64,000 nt of DNA from positions 16,242 through 80,241 of the forward strand of contig JALOBM010000004.1 in NCBI GenBank assembly GCA_023228285.1, read 5' to 3'. This DNA is from Candidatus Cloacimonadota bacterium (GTDB taxonomy: Bacteria; Cloacimonadota; Cloacimonadia; Cloacimonadales; Cloacimonadaceae). Made by a program: the position numbers and the translations under genes. The notes below the pieces were generated by a model. That model saw only the letters and a program-made list of their open reading frames with translations. It was not told the origin of the DNA and searched no databases. Positions 38,493-44,976 of this stretch are shown piece by piece. Numbering within the stretch: the stretch's first letter is position 1; each line of letters starts with the position of its first letter.

Positions 38493-38929
38493 AGTTGGTA
38501 GTCCTCACTGGTGAAAGTATCGCGATGAGCTTTCAGCTTGCTCTGCCGAACCTTGGCGTAGATTTCAGGATTCCACAAGGAAATATAATGCCCCTCGCCT
38601 TTGATGATCACGCTGTCTTCGATCCCTACTTCATTCAAAAGCAATTCGTGAATCCTCACTCTACCGGGTCCTTCCAGTTCTTGTTCCATCATCGCAAAAT
38701 CGATCAGTTGAGTACGCAGTCTTTTTGCTCTTTCGTCACCTTCTTTCAGGCGTTCCAAAGTGCTTTTCCAGCTATCGAGAGGGTAGATGGCGATGGTGTT
38801 TGAAGGCCCCATGGTAACCACAACCGAGCGCATGGCTGTTTCTGCGAATTTCTTCTTGAAACTGGCCGGAATAATCACGCGCTGCTTGTGTACTGAGTTT
38901 TCGAAGATACCTAAAAATTCACCGGACAT
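38489..38929 (-). CDS. mraZ: transcriptional regulator MraZ
   Basis: AbrB-like DNA-binding protein that forms a ring of subunits and represses its own operon. The 146-residue chain contains two MraZ half-domains; the first begins FLGIFENSVHKQRVIIPASFKKKF, the second includes LNEVGIEDSVIIKGEGHYISLWNPEIY. The start ATG 38929 has AAGGAA upstream on the minus strand. It heads the division cluster, and a set of 10/11-bp spaced direct repeats, the expected form of a MraZ operator, lies about 100 bases upstream. Confidence 0.93.
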   Translation of the reverse strand: MSGEFLGIFENSVHKQRVIIPASFKKKFAETAMRSVVVTMGPSNTIAIYPLDSWKSTLERLKEGDERAKRLRTQLIDFAMMEQELEGPGRVRIHELLLNEVGIEDSVIIKGEGHYISLWNPEIYAKVRQSKLKAHRDTFTSEDYQL

Positions 38930-39030
38930 GGTCTTTCCTTTTTCTGCTGTTTGAACCTAATCTGAGTTGCGCTTGCGTTTTCTTAGTATCAGCGCTTCCT
39001 ATTTTGAGACTTTTTGAATTTATCTGAGAT

Positions 39031-39078
39031 ATTATGACATCCTGTGACACCTATATGACATCCTACTTTTCTTGTCAA
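39031..39078 (-). promoter_or_regulatory. putative mraZ promoter and MraZ operator repeats
   Basis: Read on the minus strand: TTGACA (39078-39073), a 17-base spacer, then a TATAGG minus-10 (39055-39050). Overlapping it are three direct repeats AGGATGTCAT, AGGTGTCAC, AGGATGTCAT whose TGTC cores are spaced 11 and 10 bases. MraZ is known to bind short direct repeats with about 10-bp spacing near its own promoter, so this is the natural operator candidate. The repeat sequence itself differs from the enterobacterial TGGG box. Confidence 0.5.
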
Positions 39079-39461
39079 GATTTAATTATCTTTTTTCTCA
39101 TATTTCTATGGGATATGTACTTAACTATTATGAATAGCAGTGGATTAGATAAGCGATATTGTGCTTCTGAGAGATGGGAAATTGTCAGATAACAGGGTAA
39201 AATCCGGCTTGTTTGTTCAAAAGGAAAAATCAGACTATGTAAGGGGTAGCCATAGCGTCGGTATTGCGTGGCCAGGTATGCCGCGATCTTTTTGCGCATA
39301 TCTCTGGCAGCTCTCCGCTCAGCGTATATTTCGCGAATGTAATATGCGCTGACTCCCATCGCTTTTGCCAGATCCATGGGGGTCTGATCAATATCTATCA
39401 GAGCCTTGCGGATCTGTTTGCCTGTCGGCCTCGGGTCTTGAGTATCCTTTTTCCTTGACAT
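39075..39461 (-). CDS. small HTH (phage Cro/Ner-like) protein with repeat-derived C-terminus
   Basis: Residues 13-74 contain a helix-turn-helix-like segment (QIRKALIDIDQTPMDLAKAMGVSAYYIREIY) and a basic C-terminal helix, plausible for a phage DNA-binding regulator. From residue 75 the frame runs through the 97-bp direct repeat (75-106) and then flanking DNA (107-128), so the present C-terminus probably arose when the repeat junction formed and the native 3' end was lost. ATG 39461 has GGAG upstream. It is divergent from the CI-like repressor gene, with palindromic operators between them, the layout of a lysis/lysogeny-type switch. It may be a truncated gene. Confidence 0.6.
   Translation of the reverse strand: MSRKKDTQDPRPTGKQIRKALIDIDQTPMDLAKAMGVSAYYIREIYAERRAARDMRKKIAAYLATQYRRYGYPLHSLIFPFEQTSRILPCYLTISHLSEAQYRLSNPLLFIIVKYISHRNMRKKIIKS
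39144..39240. repeat. 97-bp perfect direct repeat, left copy
   Basis: Identical base for base to 40752-40848 and in the same orientation; matching stops sharply on both sides. The pair bounds a 1.6-kb segment with phage-type regulators. This copy encodes residues 75-106 of the small HTH protein on the minus strand. It does not fold as a tRNA end. Confidence 0.97.
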
Positions 39462-39476
39462 CTGAACTCCATTACA

Positions 39477-39552
39477 TTATCTTGTTTGCATATGTGGACA
39501 AGATAACGCATGAGCGTATCCTGTCAGGCAGAATATAACGCTTTAGCGTTAT
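39477..39552. promoter_or_regulatory. divergent control region with three palindromic operator candidates
   Basis: Between the divergent regulator genes lie three inverted repeats. First, TTATCTTGT (39477-39485) and ACAAGATAA (39498-39506), 9-base perfect arms. Second, an ACGC/GCGT core in ATAACGC-N4-GCGTATC (39503-39520). Third, a perfect ATAACGC-N4-GCGTTAT (39535-39552). The last two share their core and their centres are 32 bases apart, about three helical turns, as expected for cooperative CI-type binding. The third ends just before the repressor ribosome-binding site AAGGAT (39554-39559). Confidence 0.6.
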
Positions 39553-39564
39553 GAAGGATGATTG

Positions 39565-40218
39565 ATGGATTATAAGATGCTGCTAAATGAGCTGTTAAGC
39601 TCACTCAAACTTAGCAAAAAAAAGTTTGCCGAGCAGCTCGGATTGTCTCAGGGGAACGTGTCCGATTGGTTTAATCGGCCAGGATACCGCCCATCAATCG
39701 ACGCCTTAAAACGAATAAGCGAAATCTACAATGTTAATCTCAACTGGCTCATCACCGGCAAGGGTGACATGTTTAATAGTACGCACGCGCGCGAGAATCC
39801 CCCTGGAGCCGGAGTCCTCACCATCCCGGTATATGCAGATATCGCAGCCGGCATTGGCATTGAAGCTGAAGACCTCGAACCCACCGAATCCATTTCTATC
39901 CCCAGCGAAGCGATCACTAACATCCCAGGCCCCTTTTACTGCTTTCGCGTTAATGGGGTGTCAATGGAACCAGAGCTGCATACCGGAGATTATGCCATCA
40001 TATCCGGCTGGCAGTTTGATGTGGATTACAATGGATACTTTTGCGCCTTCCGTTCAGTTGATGGTCTATTGATCAAACGTCTGGTCTATGATCACCGGTG
40101 CAAACGCTGTCTGCTTGTACCGGTCAACCCCACCCACCCAATCATTGAATACGATGAGCACAGCCCCGACATTAAGATAATCGGACGCCTGGTCGCTGTG
40201 CTTCGCAAATACATATAG
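39565..40218 (+). CDS. CI/LexA-like repressor: XRE HTH plus S24 self-cleaving peptidase
   Basis: Phage-type repressor of 217 residues. Residues 5-67 form an XRE helix-turn-helix (KKKFAEQLGLSQGNVSDWF). Residues 84-217 are a LexA/S24 domain with the expected Ala95-Gly96 cleavage site, nucleophile Ser133 (GVSMEPEL) and general base Lys171 (LLIKRLV). RecA-stimulated self-cleavage after DNA damage is the known behaviour of such proteins, so the repressor should be SOS-inducible. ATG 39565 is preferred over TTG 39562; AAGGAT lies at 39554-39559. Palindromes just upstream suggest autoregulation. It is followed after 11 bases by a zinc-ribbon membrane protein. Confidence 0.9.
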   Translation: MDYKMLLNELLSSLKLSKKKFAEQLGLSQGNVSDWFNRPGYRPSIDALKRISEIYNVNLNWLITGKGDMFNSTHARENPPGAGVLTIPVYADIAAGIGIEAEDLEPTESISIPSEAITNIPGPFYCFRVNGVSMEPELHTGDYAIISGWQFDVDYNGYFCAFRSVDGLLIKRLVYDHRCKRCLLVPVNPTHPIIEYDEHSPDIKIIGRLVAVLRKYI

Positions 40219-40229
40219 CGAGGTTTATA

Positions 40230-40496
40230 GTGGAAGAAGTCATTCAAATAGTGTCAGTCATTGTCGTAATTGTCGTTGTACTTGTCTATAGTCACAAGGA
40301 GAATCTCAAAAAGGATAAGGCGGTCACGATAACTTGTCCACGTTGTGGATACTCAGGAACAAAGAACACTTATGCCGGTGCTGCCAGCAATGTTATAGGC
40401 TGTGTGTTGCTTTTGTTATTCTTGATCCCTGGCATATTCTACTATGCTATACTCGGTGGCAAGATAGTGTGCCCTCGGTGCAGAAACACGTTTTAA
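40230..40496 (+). CDS. small membrane protein with split zinc ribbon
   Basis: An 88-residue protein: an N-terminal hydrophobic helix (4-20), a zinc knuckle CPRCGYSGTK, a second membrane helix (about 57-75) and a C-terminal CPRCRNTF. The two CPRC pairs could form one zinc ribbon on the same side of the membrane, with the chain looping through it. The start is GTG 40230 with GAGG 10 bases before. It probably shares a transcript with the CI-like repressor. Function is unknown; it could be module cargo such as a superinfection or stress factor, but this is a guess. Confidence 0.65.
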   Translation: MEEVIQIVSVIVVIVVVLVYSHKENLKKDKAVTITCPRCGYSGTKNTYAGAASNVIGCVLLLLFLIPGIFYYAILGGKIVCPRCRNTF

Positions 40497-40522
40497 CTGG
40501 CATGGGGTATATCTTACCCATG

Positions 40523-40745
40523 TTTTGCCAAACTTTTGGCAAATCCCATTGATTATCAGTTTTTGCCAAATTGTTGTCACTCACCTCACCGCTATGTTTT
40601 TGCCAAATTGTTGTCACTCAACCTCCATTTCCCCCGTTTTTTGCCAAACTTCCTGTCACCCCTGGTTTCAGTGGTATTCCCCTTTATTATAGCACCTTTG
40701 CACCACTTTTAACACTAATATATCTCTTGCCAAACTCCCTGTCAC
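40523..40745 (+). repeat. array of iterated TTGCCAAA...TGTCAC motifs
   Basis: Four copies of a 19-24 base motif: two identical 24-base copies (40560-40583 and 40597-40620), then diverged copies at 40638-40659 and 40727-40745, all with TTGCC-AAA(C/T)T at the left and TGTCAC at the right. A fifth, palindromic relative (TTTGCCAAA, CT, TTTGGCAAA, 40524-40543) precedes them. Steps between TTGCC starts are 38, 37, 41 and 86 bases. The last copy ends 6 bases before the right 97-bp repeat. Such ladders at one end of an element resemble multi-site transposase or recombinase binding ends. The rest of the 40497-41202 gap, beyond the right repeat, shows no gene. Confidence 0.8.
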
Positions 40746-40751
40746 CCCATA

Positions 40752-40848
40752 ATTAGATAAGCGATATTGTGCTTCTGAGAGATGGGAAATTGTCAGATAA
40801 CAGGGTAAAATCCGGCTTGTTTGTTCAAAAGGAAAAATCAGACTATGT
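40752..40848. repeat. 97-bp perfect direct repeat, right copy
   Basis: Identical to 39144-39240, offset 1608 bases. The 354 bases between this copy and the TonB receptor gene hold no convincing gene or signal. A minus-strand frame (40668-40883) crosses it only because the repeat is open in that frame. Confidence 0.97.
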
Positions 40849-41202
40849 GCAATATGAGCATAATAATGAGAGCCATTTACCAAAGAGAGCGGGTTAGCCT
40901 ATAGGGAGTACATGTTTGAATGAGAGCTTTTATTACAACAGAGACTGAGTAATGTGGCAGCATCTGCTGAAAACAAAACAAGACAAGCAATCCTGAGACT
41001 GCCTGTCCTGTTTACTAAATTGAGGTTTATCTTACTAGGGAATAGAGATCAGTTTCTGCTTCTGGTGTTGCTTTCATAGTTTTTCTACTCGTCCTCTCCA
41101 GGATTCATCTCTACATAGAGAATCACTGCATTTCACGCAATAGCTATGTTGATAGTTGGCGTAATAGCCTTTGGAAAGCTGCTTATCAAGCTTATGGGAG
41201 GA

Positions 41203-43059
41203 TTATCTCAGTATGTATTTAAGCCGCAGACTAAAGTCTCTTCCCGGTGCTGGAAAGCCATATTCGGTTTGGTAGTTCTCATCGAGGATGTTTTGTAGGG
41301 CAAATTGTATCTCAAAGTTACGCCATTTCTTTTGGATACCGATCTCATGAGCAAAATACGCCGGCAGCGAATGAAATTGTTCTATACTGTCCTGAGAATC
41401 CCGCTTACTGCGATATTCGGAGTTGCAGTGCAGTACAAAATCCCAGGGAAGCTGAATCCTATTGAGCAGCTCCATACTATGAGGAGCGCTGTCGCTAAGC
41501 TTGTAATCCCCCCGGTTTTGTAAAAGGGAATACTGCAATGTAGCATCCCAAATCTCAGCAATATTGCAGTTTAAAGAGATTTCTCCGCCATAACTTTGGT
41601 GCTTATAAATGTTCTCATAACGATTGTTGGTTCTATCGATCAGATTGCGCACATCGTTGAAATAAACACTTGTATCCAGCATGACCCTTGAGCCCAGATT
41701 GCGTTTGTGACTCAGTTCTACTTTTCTGGCTGAAGATGCTTTCAGATCTGGATTTCCGTTTTCTGCAGAAAACAACTGGCGCATCGTGGGTATGGAGCTG
41801 TTTATCCCCAGTGAAAGCATAGTGCTTACGTTGTCTTGATGATTCCAGATGATGGCAGCCGAAGGTTCCGGATGAAACCTGACCTGTTCAGATTTACTAT
41901 GTCCAAAGAAAGCGATGCCCAGGCTGAGAGTGTAGCTAAGCGCAGCGTTGATGTCCGCTTCATACTGGGAGAATACACTGCCCACCAGCGCATGATTGTG
42001 TGTCCACTCGCGATAGTTGTTGTCATCTTTTCGCTTTACCTTTCGGTACTCCATCCTGCTACCGGTATTCCATACTCCCCTGGCTCTATGTTCATACACA
42101 GGGGCAAGACCGATATTGAAGGATTCCATACGTGAGGACAATTCAGGAATTTGATGGCTAGCGTCTCGAAAACGTTCGAAAGTATCACCCGCAGCGTCGA
42201 AATATACTTGCCCGCGTACGTTGCTGCTTAGCGAGCTAAAGAAATCCATGCCCAAGCTTGCATTTGCCCTGTACCAATCCTTGTAAGTGCCATAATCCCA
42301 AATATATATGGATGAAGGGATCTCTTTATATGGTATAGTAGTATAACCCAGGTTTACACTCATTTCATGCAGATCATTCACCAGCCAATCGCCGGTTGCA
42401 TCCATTTGCCAACTGCTTTGATAGTTATGATCCCTTAGCTTTCCATTCTCAAACACTGTGGGCTCAAAATCTTCGGATAGCGGATAAGGCCTGCGTTCAT
42501 CCCGCATGATGCTGAACTTGTAGCGAAAATCTCCCAATCTCTGAGCTGAAGATATCCTCTGGGAGTTCACCAAATTGCGGGATAGTTTGCTTTCCAGAGC
42601 AAGGCGATAGGCGTCTTTGCTGCTGATCAGATTCACCACTCCACCCATGGTCGATGTGCCATACATGGCGCTGGCAGGTCCTTTTACAATGCGGATCTCG
42701 GCAATATCGTCGATCAGGATTTTTGAGAGGTCCACATTGCCGAAATATCCGCTATTCAGAGGTCTGCCATCGATCATTATCAAGTTCTCGTTCTTACGAA
42801 AGCCGCGTATCTTCAGATTACTCTCATCACGGGAACCGTAACTGATATTGAGACCTGGACTTAGCTTGATGGCTTCGGAGATGCTGTCGCTGTTTTTCGG
42901 CTTTTGGATACTGCTAATGGATCCGATGCTGGCTTGAGGTCCCTCGGCAATTACCCTAACCGGATGCAAATGATACTGCTTCAGCGAATCGGATTCGCTT
43001 CTAACAGAAAAGATCAGCATGGGAAATAGACCCATGCTGATCAGGATTATTCTCTTCAA
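41203..43059 (-). CDS. TonB-dependent outer membrane receptor, BtuB-like
   Basis: Gated beta-barrel receptor of 618 residues, close to the size of vitamin B12 receptor BtuB. A Sec signal peptide (about 1-21) is followed by a TonB-box-like segment near PVRVIAEG, then the plug domain with IRGFRKNENLIMIDGRPL, IRIVKGPASAMYGTSTMGGVVNLIS, and a barrel ending in an aromatic-rich ENYQTEYGFPAPGRDFSLRLKYILR. The start TTG 43059 overlaps the stop of the upstream lipoprotein (TTGA), with GGGAG before it. The leader of this operon resembles a cobalamin riboswitch, which would fit B12 uptake. The ligand is inference. Confidence 0.85.
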   Translation of the reverse strand: MKRIILISMGLFPMLIFSVRSESDSLKQYHLHPVRVIAEGPQASIGSISSIQKPKNSDSISEAIKLSPGLNISYGSRDESNLKIRGFRKNENLIMIDGRPLNSGYFGNVDLSKILIDDIAEIRIVKGPASAMYGTSTMGGVVNLISSKDAYRLALESKLSRNLVNSQRISSAQRLGDFRYKFSIMRDERRPYPLSEDFEPTVFENGKLRDHNYQSSWQMDATGDWLVNDLHEMSVNLGYTTIPYKEIPSSIYIWDYGTYKDWYRANASLGMDFFSSLSSNVRGQVYFDAAGDTFERFRDASHQIPELSSRMESFNIGLAPVYEHRARGVWNTGSRMEYRKVKRKDDNNYREWTHNHALVGSVFSQYEADINAALSYTLSLGIAFFGHSKSEQVRFHPEPSAAIIWNHQDNVSTMLSLGINSSIPTMRQLFSAENGNPDLKASSARKVELSHKRNLGSRVMLDTSVYFNDVRNLIDRTNNRYENIYKHQSYGGEISLNCNIAEIWDATLQYSLLQNRGDYKLSDSAPHSMELLNRIQLPWDFVLHCNSEYRSKRDSQDSIEQFHSLPAYFAHEIGIQKKWRNFEIQFALQNILDENYQTEYGFPAPGRDFSLRLKYILR

Positions 43060-43871
43060 TCTTCTCCCAGTTCCACTACTTGTCCAGTAAAACCGTCATA
43101 TTGAGCGGGGAAGGTAAAGCTGATATCAGCTTTATCATTGTCGGCATTCATGTACAAAGGAATATCTGTCCCAAAATCCATATCAACCTTGATTCGGTCG
43201 ATATACTTGAATTTCTTCATATTGTTCGGCAATTCTTCAAAAGATGGGAAAGTAGTCCTTTCACTTTGTAACAGATAGTATCCGTCAGCTATCTGTTCGG
43301 GAGTGTAGTCTTTACTATAACCATCTGAAGCCATCAGAGAGATGGTAGTGTATCCGCTGTGATCGCTTAGCAGGTCGCTTAGTTTAATTGCCTCTTCATC
43401 CACTCCATCATAGTTTGTGACAGTGTAAACGGGCAATTTCCCAAGCTCTTTATAATGGGAATTTCCCAAGCTGTCTACCACTACGATGCGACGATACAGG
43501 CGAATTGTGGTGGCATTCTTCACTTCGAAAGCTCCGGGTGTGGTGTCATCAAAGAACATGGTTCTCAATTGGTTTGAAGGCACCATGAACCCGGTCTTGA
43601 AGACTGACCAGTCCAAGTCATATCCCGCTGTCTCTTCACGGTCTCTGGGGCTGAAACCGTCCGAGGCAACGATTTCATAATTGTAGAGATCTCTAAAGTC
43701 TGTGGGATCTTCTTCTGTAGGATCTGTGATTTCTTGCACCTGGGCAGTATCGATGAATTGATCAAGAAGATAGCCCAAAATCTCAGCATCGGTGCCGTTG
43801 TCTTTCTCGCTGCAAGCGCTGATGCTCAGCAGGAGAGCGATGGCAAACAGTACAAATAAGTACTTTTTCAA
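43056..43871 (-). CDS. lipoprotein with internal duplication, partner of TonB receptor
   Basis: A TTG at 43871 gives a perfect lipoprotein signal MKKYLFVLFAIALLLSISAC with lipidated Cys20; GGAGG (43884-43880, minus) is correctly spaced. Longer starts at 43886 or 43973 would include that site or the leader RNA. After an acidic linker the 271-residue chain contains two related halves, each with ASDG(F/Y)S (69-74 and 181-186) followed by a region of similar layout. The ASDGYS motif recalls the sulfite-oxidase molybdopterin fold, but no cofactor Cys is apparent. Being coupled to the receptor, it is probably a surface or periplasmic substrate-capture protein. Function not known. Confidence 0.75.
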   Translation of the reverse strand: MKKYLFVLFAIALLLSISACSEKDNGTDAEILGYLLDQFIDTAQVQEITDPTEEDPTDFRDLYNYEIVASDGFSPRDREETAGYDLDWSVFKTGFMVPSNQLRTMFFDDTTPGAFEVKNATTIRLYRRIVVVDSLGNSHYKELGKLPVYTVTNYDGVDEEAIKLSDLLSDHSGYTTISLMASDGYSKDYTPEQIADGYYLLQSERTTFPSFEELPNNMKKFKYIDRIKVDMDFGTDIPLYMNADNDKADISFTFPAQYDGFTGQVVELGED

Positions 43872-43879
43872 GGTAGTAA

Positions 43880-44010
43880 CCTCCATATTTTTATTGGAGG
43901 CGGACGGATAGATACCGTCAGCCTTTCCAGTGGGAGGCATGGCCGTTTCCCGCCATACCCTATCGGTATTCATGCTTGCCGTAAACAGGTTTAGCCATGA
44001 ATACTCGGCT
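43880..44010 (-). promoter_or_regulatory. structured leader, possible divergent cobalamin riboswitch with sequestered ribosome-binding site
   Basis: On the minus strand, arms TATTCATG/CATGAATA (44003-43996 with 43974-43967) enclose a 21-base loop. ATACCG/CGGTAT (43969-43964 with 43917-43912) closes a domain that contains ATGGC/GCCAT around GGGAAACG and a following CCTCCCACTGG. The order AUAGGGUA, GG...GAAA..CC, GC, CCC.ACUG parallels the conserved core of cobalamin riboswitches, though the B12 box is not clean. A last hairpin CCTCC (43900-43896) with GGAGG (43884-43880) would hide the lipoprotein ribosome-binding site, a natural off switch. The downstream TonB receptor supports the idea. Alternative: another, unnamed cis-regulatory RNA. 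Confidence 0.45.
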
Positions 44011-44072
44011 TGAGTGCAAAACTGTTATGGTTTTAAAAGATGTCAAGAACAGAAGTTGCTGCGTTGTGTTCT

Positions 44073-44164
44073 TCGTACCTCTAGTGCGTTTTGAAAGCGG
44101 AAAATCGGAATTCGTACCGTAGCATTCCGATGCTAAGCCTTGTACCTCGTGCCTCTGGTGCGTT
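44073..44164. other. gene-poor region with paired direct repeats and a hairpin
   Basis: The stretch 44011-44552 has no supportable gene. It contains two 18-base near-identical sequences, TCGTACCTCTAGTGCGTT (44073-44090) and TCGTGCCTCTGGTGCGTT (44147-44164), and a hairpin CGGAAT (44106-44111) with ATTCCG (44124-44129) between them. A plus-strand frame at 44209-44466 lacks a ribosome-binding site and a family resemblance. Confidence 0.4.
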
Positions 44165-44521
44165 CCCGTTATTGCACCTCTCCTGATGTATCAATGTGCT
44201 GATATCAAATGTTACCCCTCACGAAGGCACGTAACATCAAATTGGACGGGACAGAGCCCCTTTGTATGCTCAAGCAGGTCAATTTCTCAAATGCACCTCA
44301 AGAACAACCTGAACACTACCCAAGCCCCGCTCAGGATGTCTTTGGGATACTCTTTGATTGCATAGTCCGGGTTAGTTATCAGAAACACTGCGAGATAAGT
44401 CGTGCAACTCCGTTTCTCTCAGATAGAGCATTGGAACTCAACCAGCTTGATATACTCTGCTTTTAAGACTAATTCTACAACTGACTTCCTCAATCGCGAA
44501 ATTGTTTTGATCGATCACAAA

Positions 44522-44579
44522 ATTTCAAAGAGCCGCATAGCATGAGGTCGGTTCAAAGACAGTTAGGCCTCTTTGAAAT
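44522..44579 (-). terminator. long inverted repeat, possible terminator of the small ORF
   Basis: Perfect 11-base arms ATTTCAAAGAG (44522-44532) and CTCTTTGAAAT (44569-44579) separated by 36 bases. On the minus strand the stem ends in ...AAATTTTGTG, a modest T-run, and the stop codon of the 44553-44765 frame lies inside the loop. It could terminate that frame or mark the end of a repeat cassette. Confidence 0.45.
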
Positions 44580-44765
44580 CCATGCATACCTGATGTTGTC
44601 GCCCATGAAGGGCTCCATGCGTATTATTGCGCATTTATCGAGGGGCTCCGCTTCGCTTCGCACACTCGCTATGATCAGTTTCGCTCTCCGGGCTTTACCG
44701 GTAATCCTCCCAACATAAAAATCTGCGTGATTCCGCTCGATCAGCGTTATCAGTGTGCTATTCAT
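44553..44765 (-). CDS. hypothetical 70-residue protein
   Basis: ATG 44765 is preceded by AGAGG with a 9-base gap. The product is rich in Arg, Ile and Glu and ends WISKRPNCL, with no signal peptide, membrane helix or known motif. Its frame ends inside a long inverted repeat, and an upstream extension would start within copy C of the 56-bp repeat, so it may be part of a repeat cassette rather than a real gene. In-frame alternatives are ATG 44774 and 44810. Confidence 0.3.
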   Translation of the reverse strand: MNSTLITLIERNHADFYVGRITGKARRAKLIIASVRSEAEPLDKCAIIRMEPFMGDNIRYAWISKRPNCL

Positions 44766-44799
44766 GCTATTCATCCTCTTTGCCTGTAGCAGTGCCGAA

Positions 44800-44855
44800 G
44801 CAGATATCATCGGGTTATCATCGAGTGAGCACTGCTTGATAACAGCATTATATCT
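44800..44855 (-). repeat. 56-bp dispersed palindromic repeat, copy C
   Basis: Minus-strand copy of the family at 3771-3826 and 18899-18954. Inner arms on the plus strand are GTTATCA (44814-44820) and TGATAAC (44837-44843); outer arms are AGATAT (44802-44807) and ATATCT (44850-44855). It lies 121 bases beyond the stop of the ABC permease gene, in the same orientation relative to that gene as copies A and B are to theirs. Confidence 0.85.
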
Positions 44856-44976
44856 ACATCACCACAGCCTAAAGTAGAGGGTTCGTTCAACTGGAAGAGA
44901 TATTGGAGAATTGTAATGGGATAAAGAGTCCAAGTCCCTCACCAATATACTGAACGTGTGCCAGTGATAGTAAACT

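Noticed and set aside
39031..39064. Left transposon end matching the TGTCAC ladder at 40.5-40.75 kb
   Set aside because: It shares only the GTGACA core and lacks the TTTGGCAA half; overlap with a good mraZ promoter makes a MraZ operator the simpler reading.
39144..39240. 97-bp repeat as the 3' end of a tRNA used as an att site
   Set aside because: No acceptor, T-arm or CCA pattern can be found on either strand.
40523..40745. Short CRISPR array
   Set aside because: Repeats are irregularly spaced, the gaps between the two identical 24-base copies are only 13 bases, and the other copies diverge; no cas gene is present.
40668..40883. Minus-strand ORF crossing the right 97-bp repeat
   Set aside because: It is open only because the repeat has no stops in that frame; there is no ribosome-binding site or recognisable domain.
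43886..43973. Longer N-terminus of the lipoprotein
   Set aside because: The extension lies in the structured leader and would place the signal peptide inside the protein; TTG 43871 has the ribosome-binding site.
44209..44466. Plus-strand ORF of 85 residues
   Set aside because: No ribosome-binding site, no family resemblance, and it lies in repeat-rich noncoding DNA.
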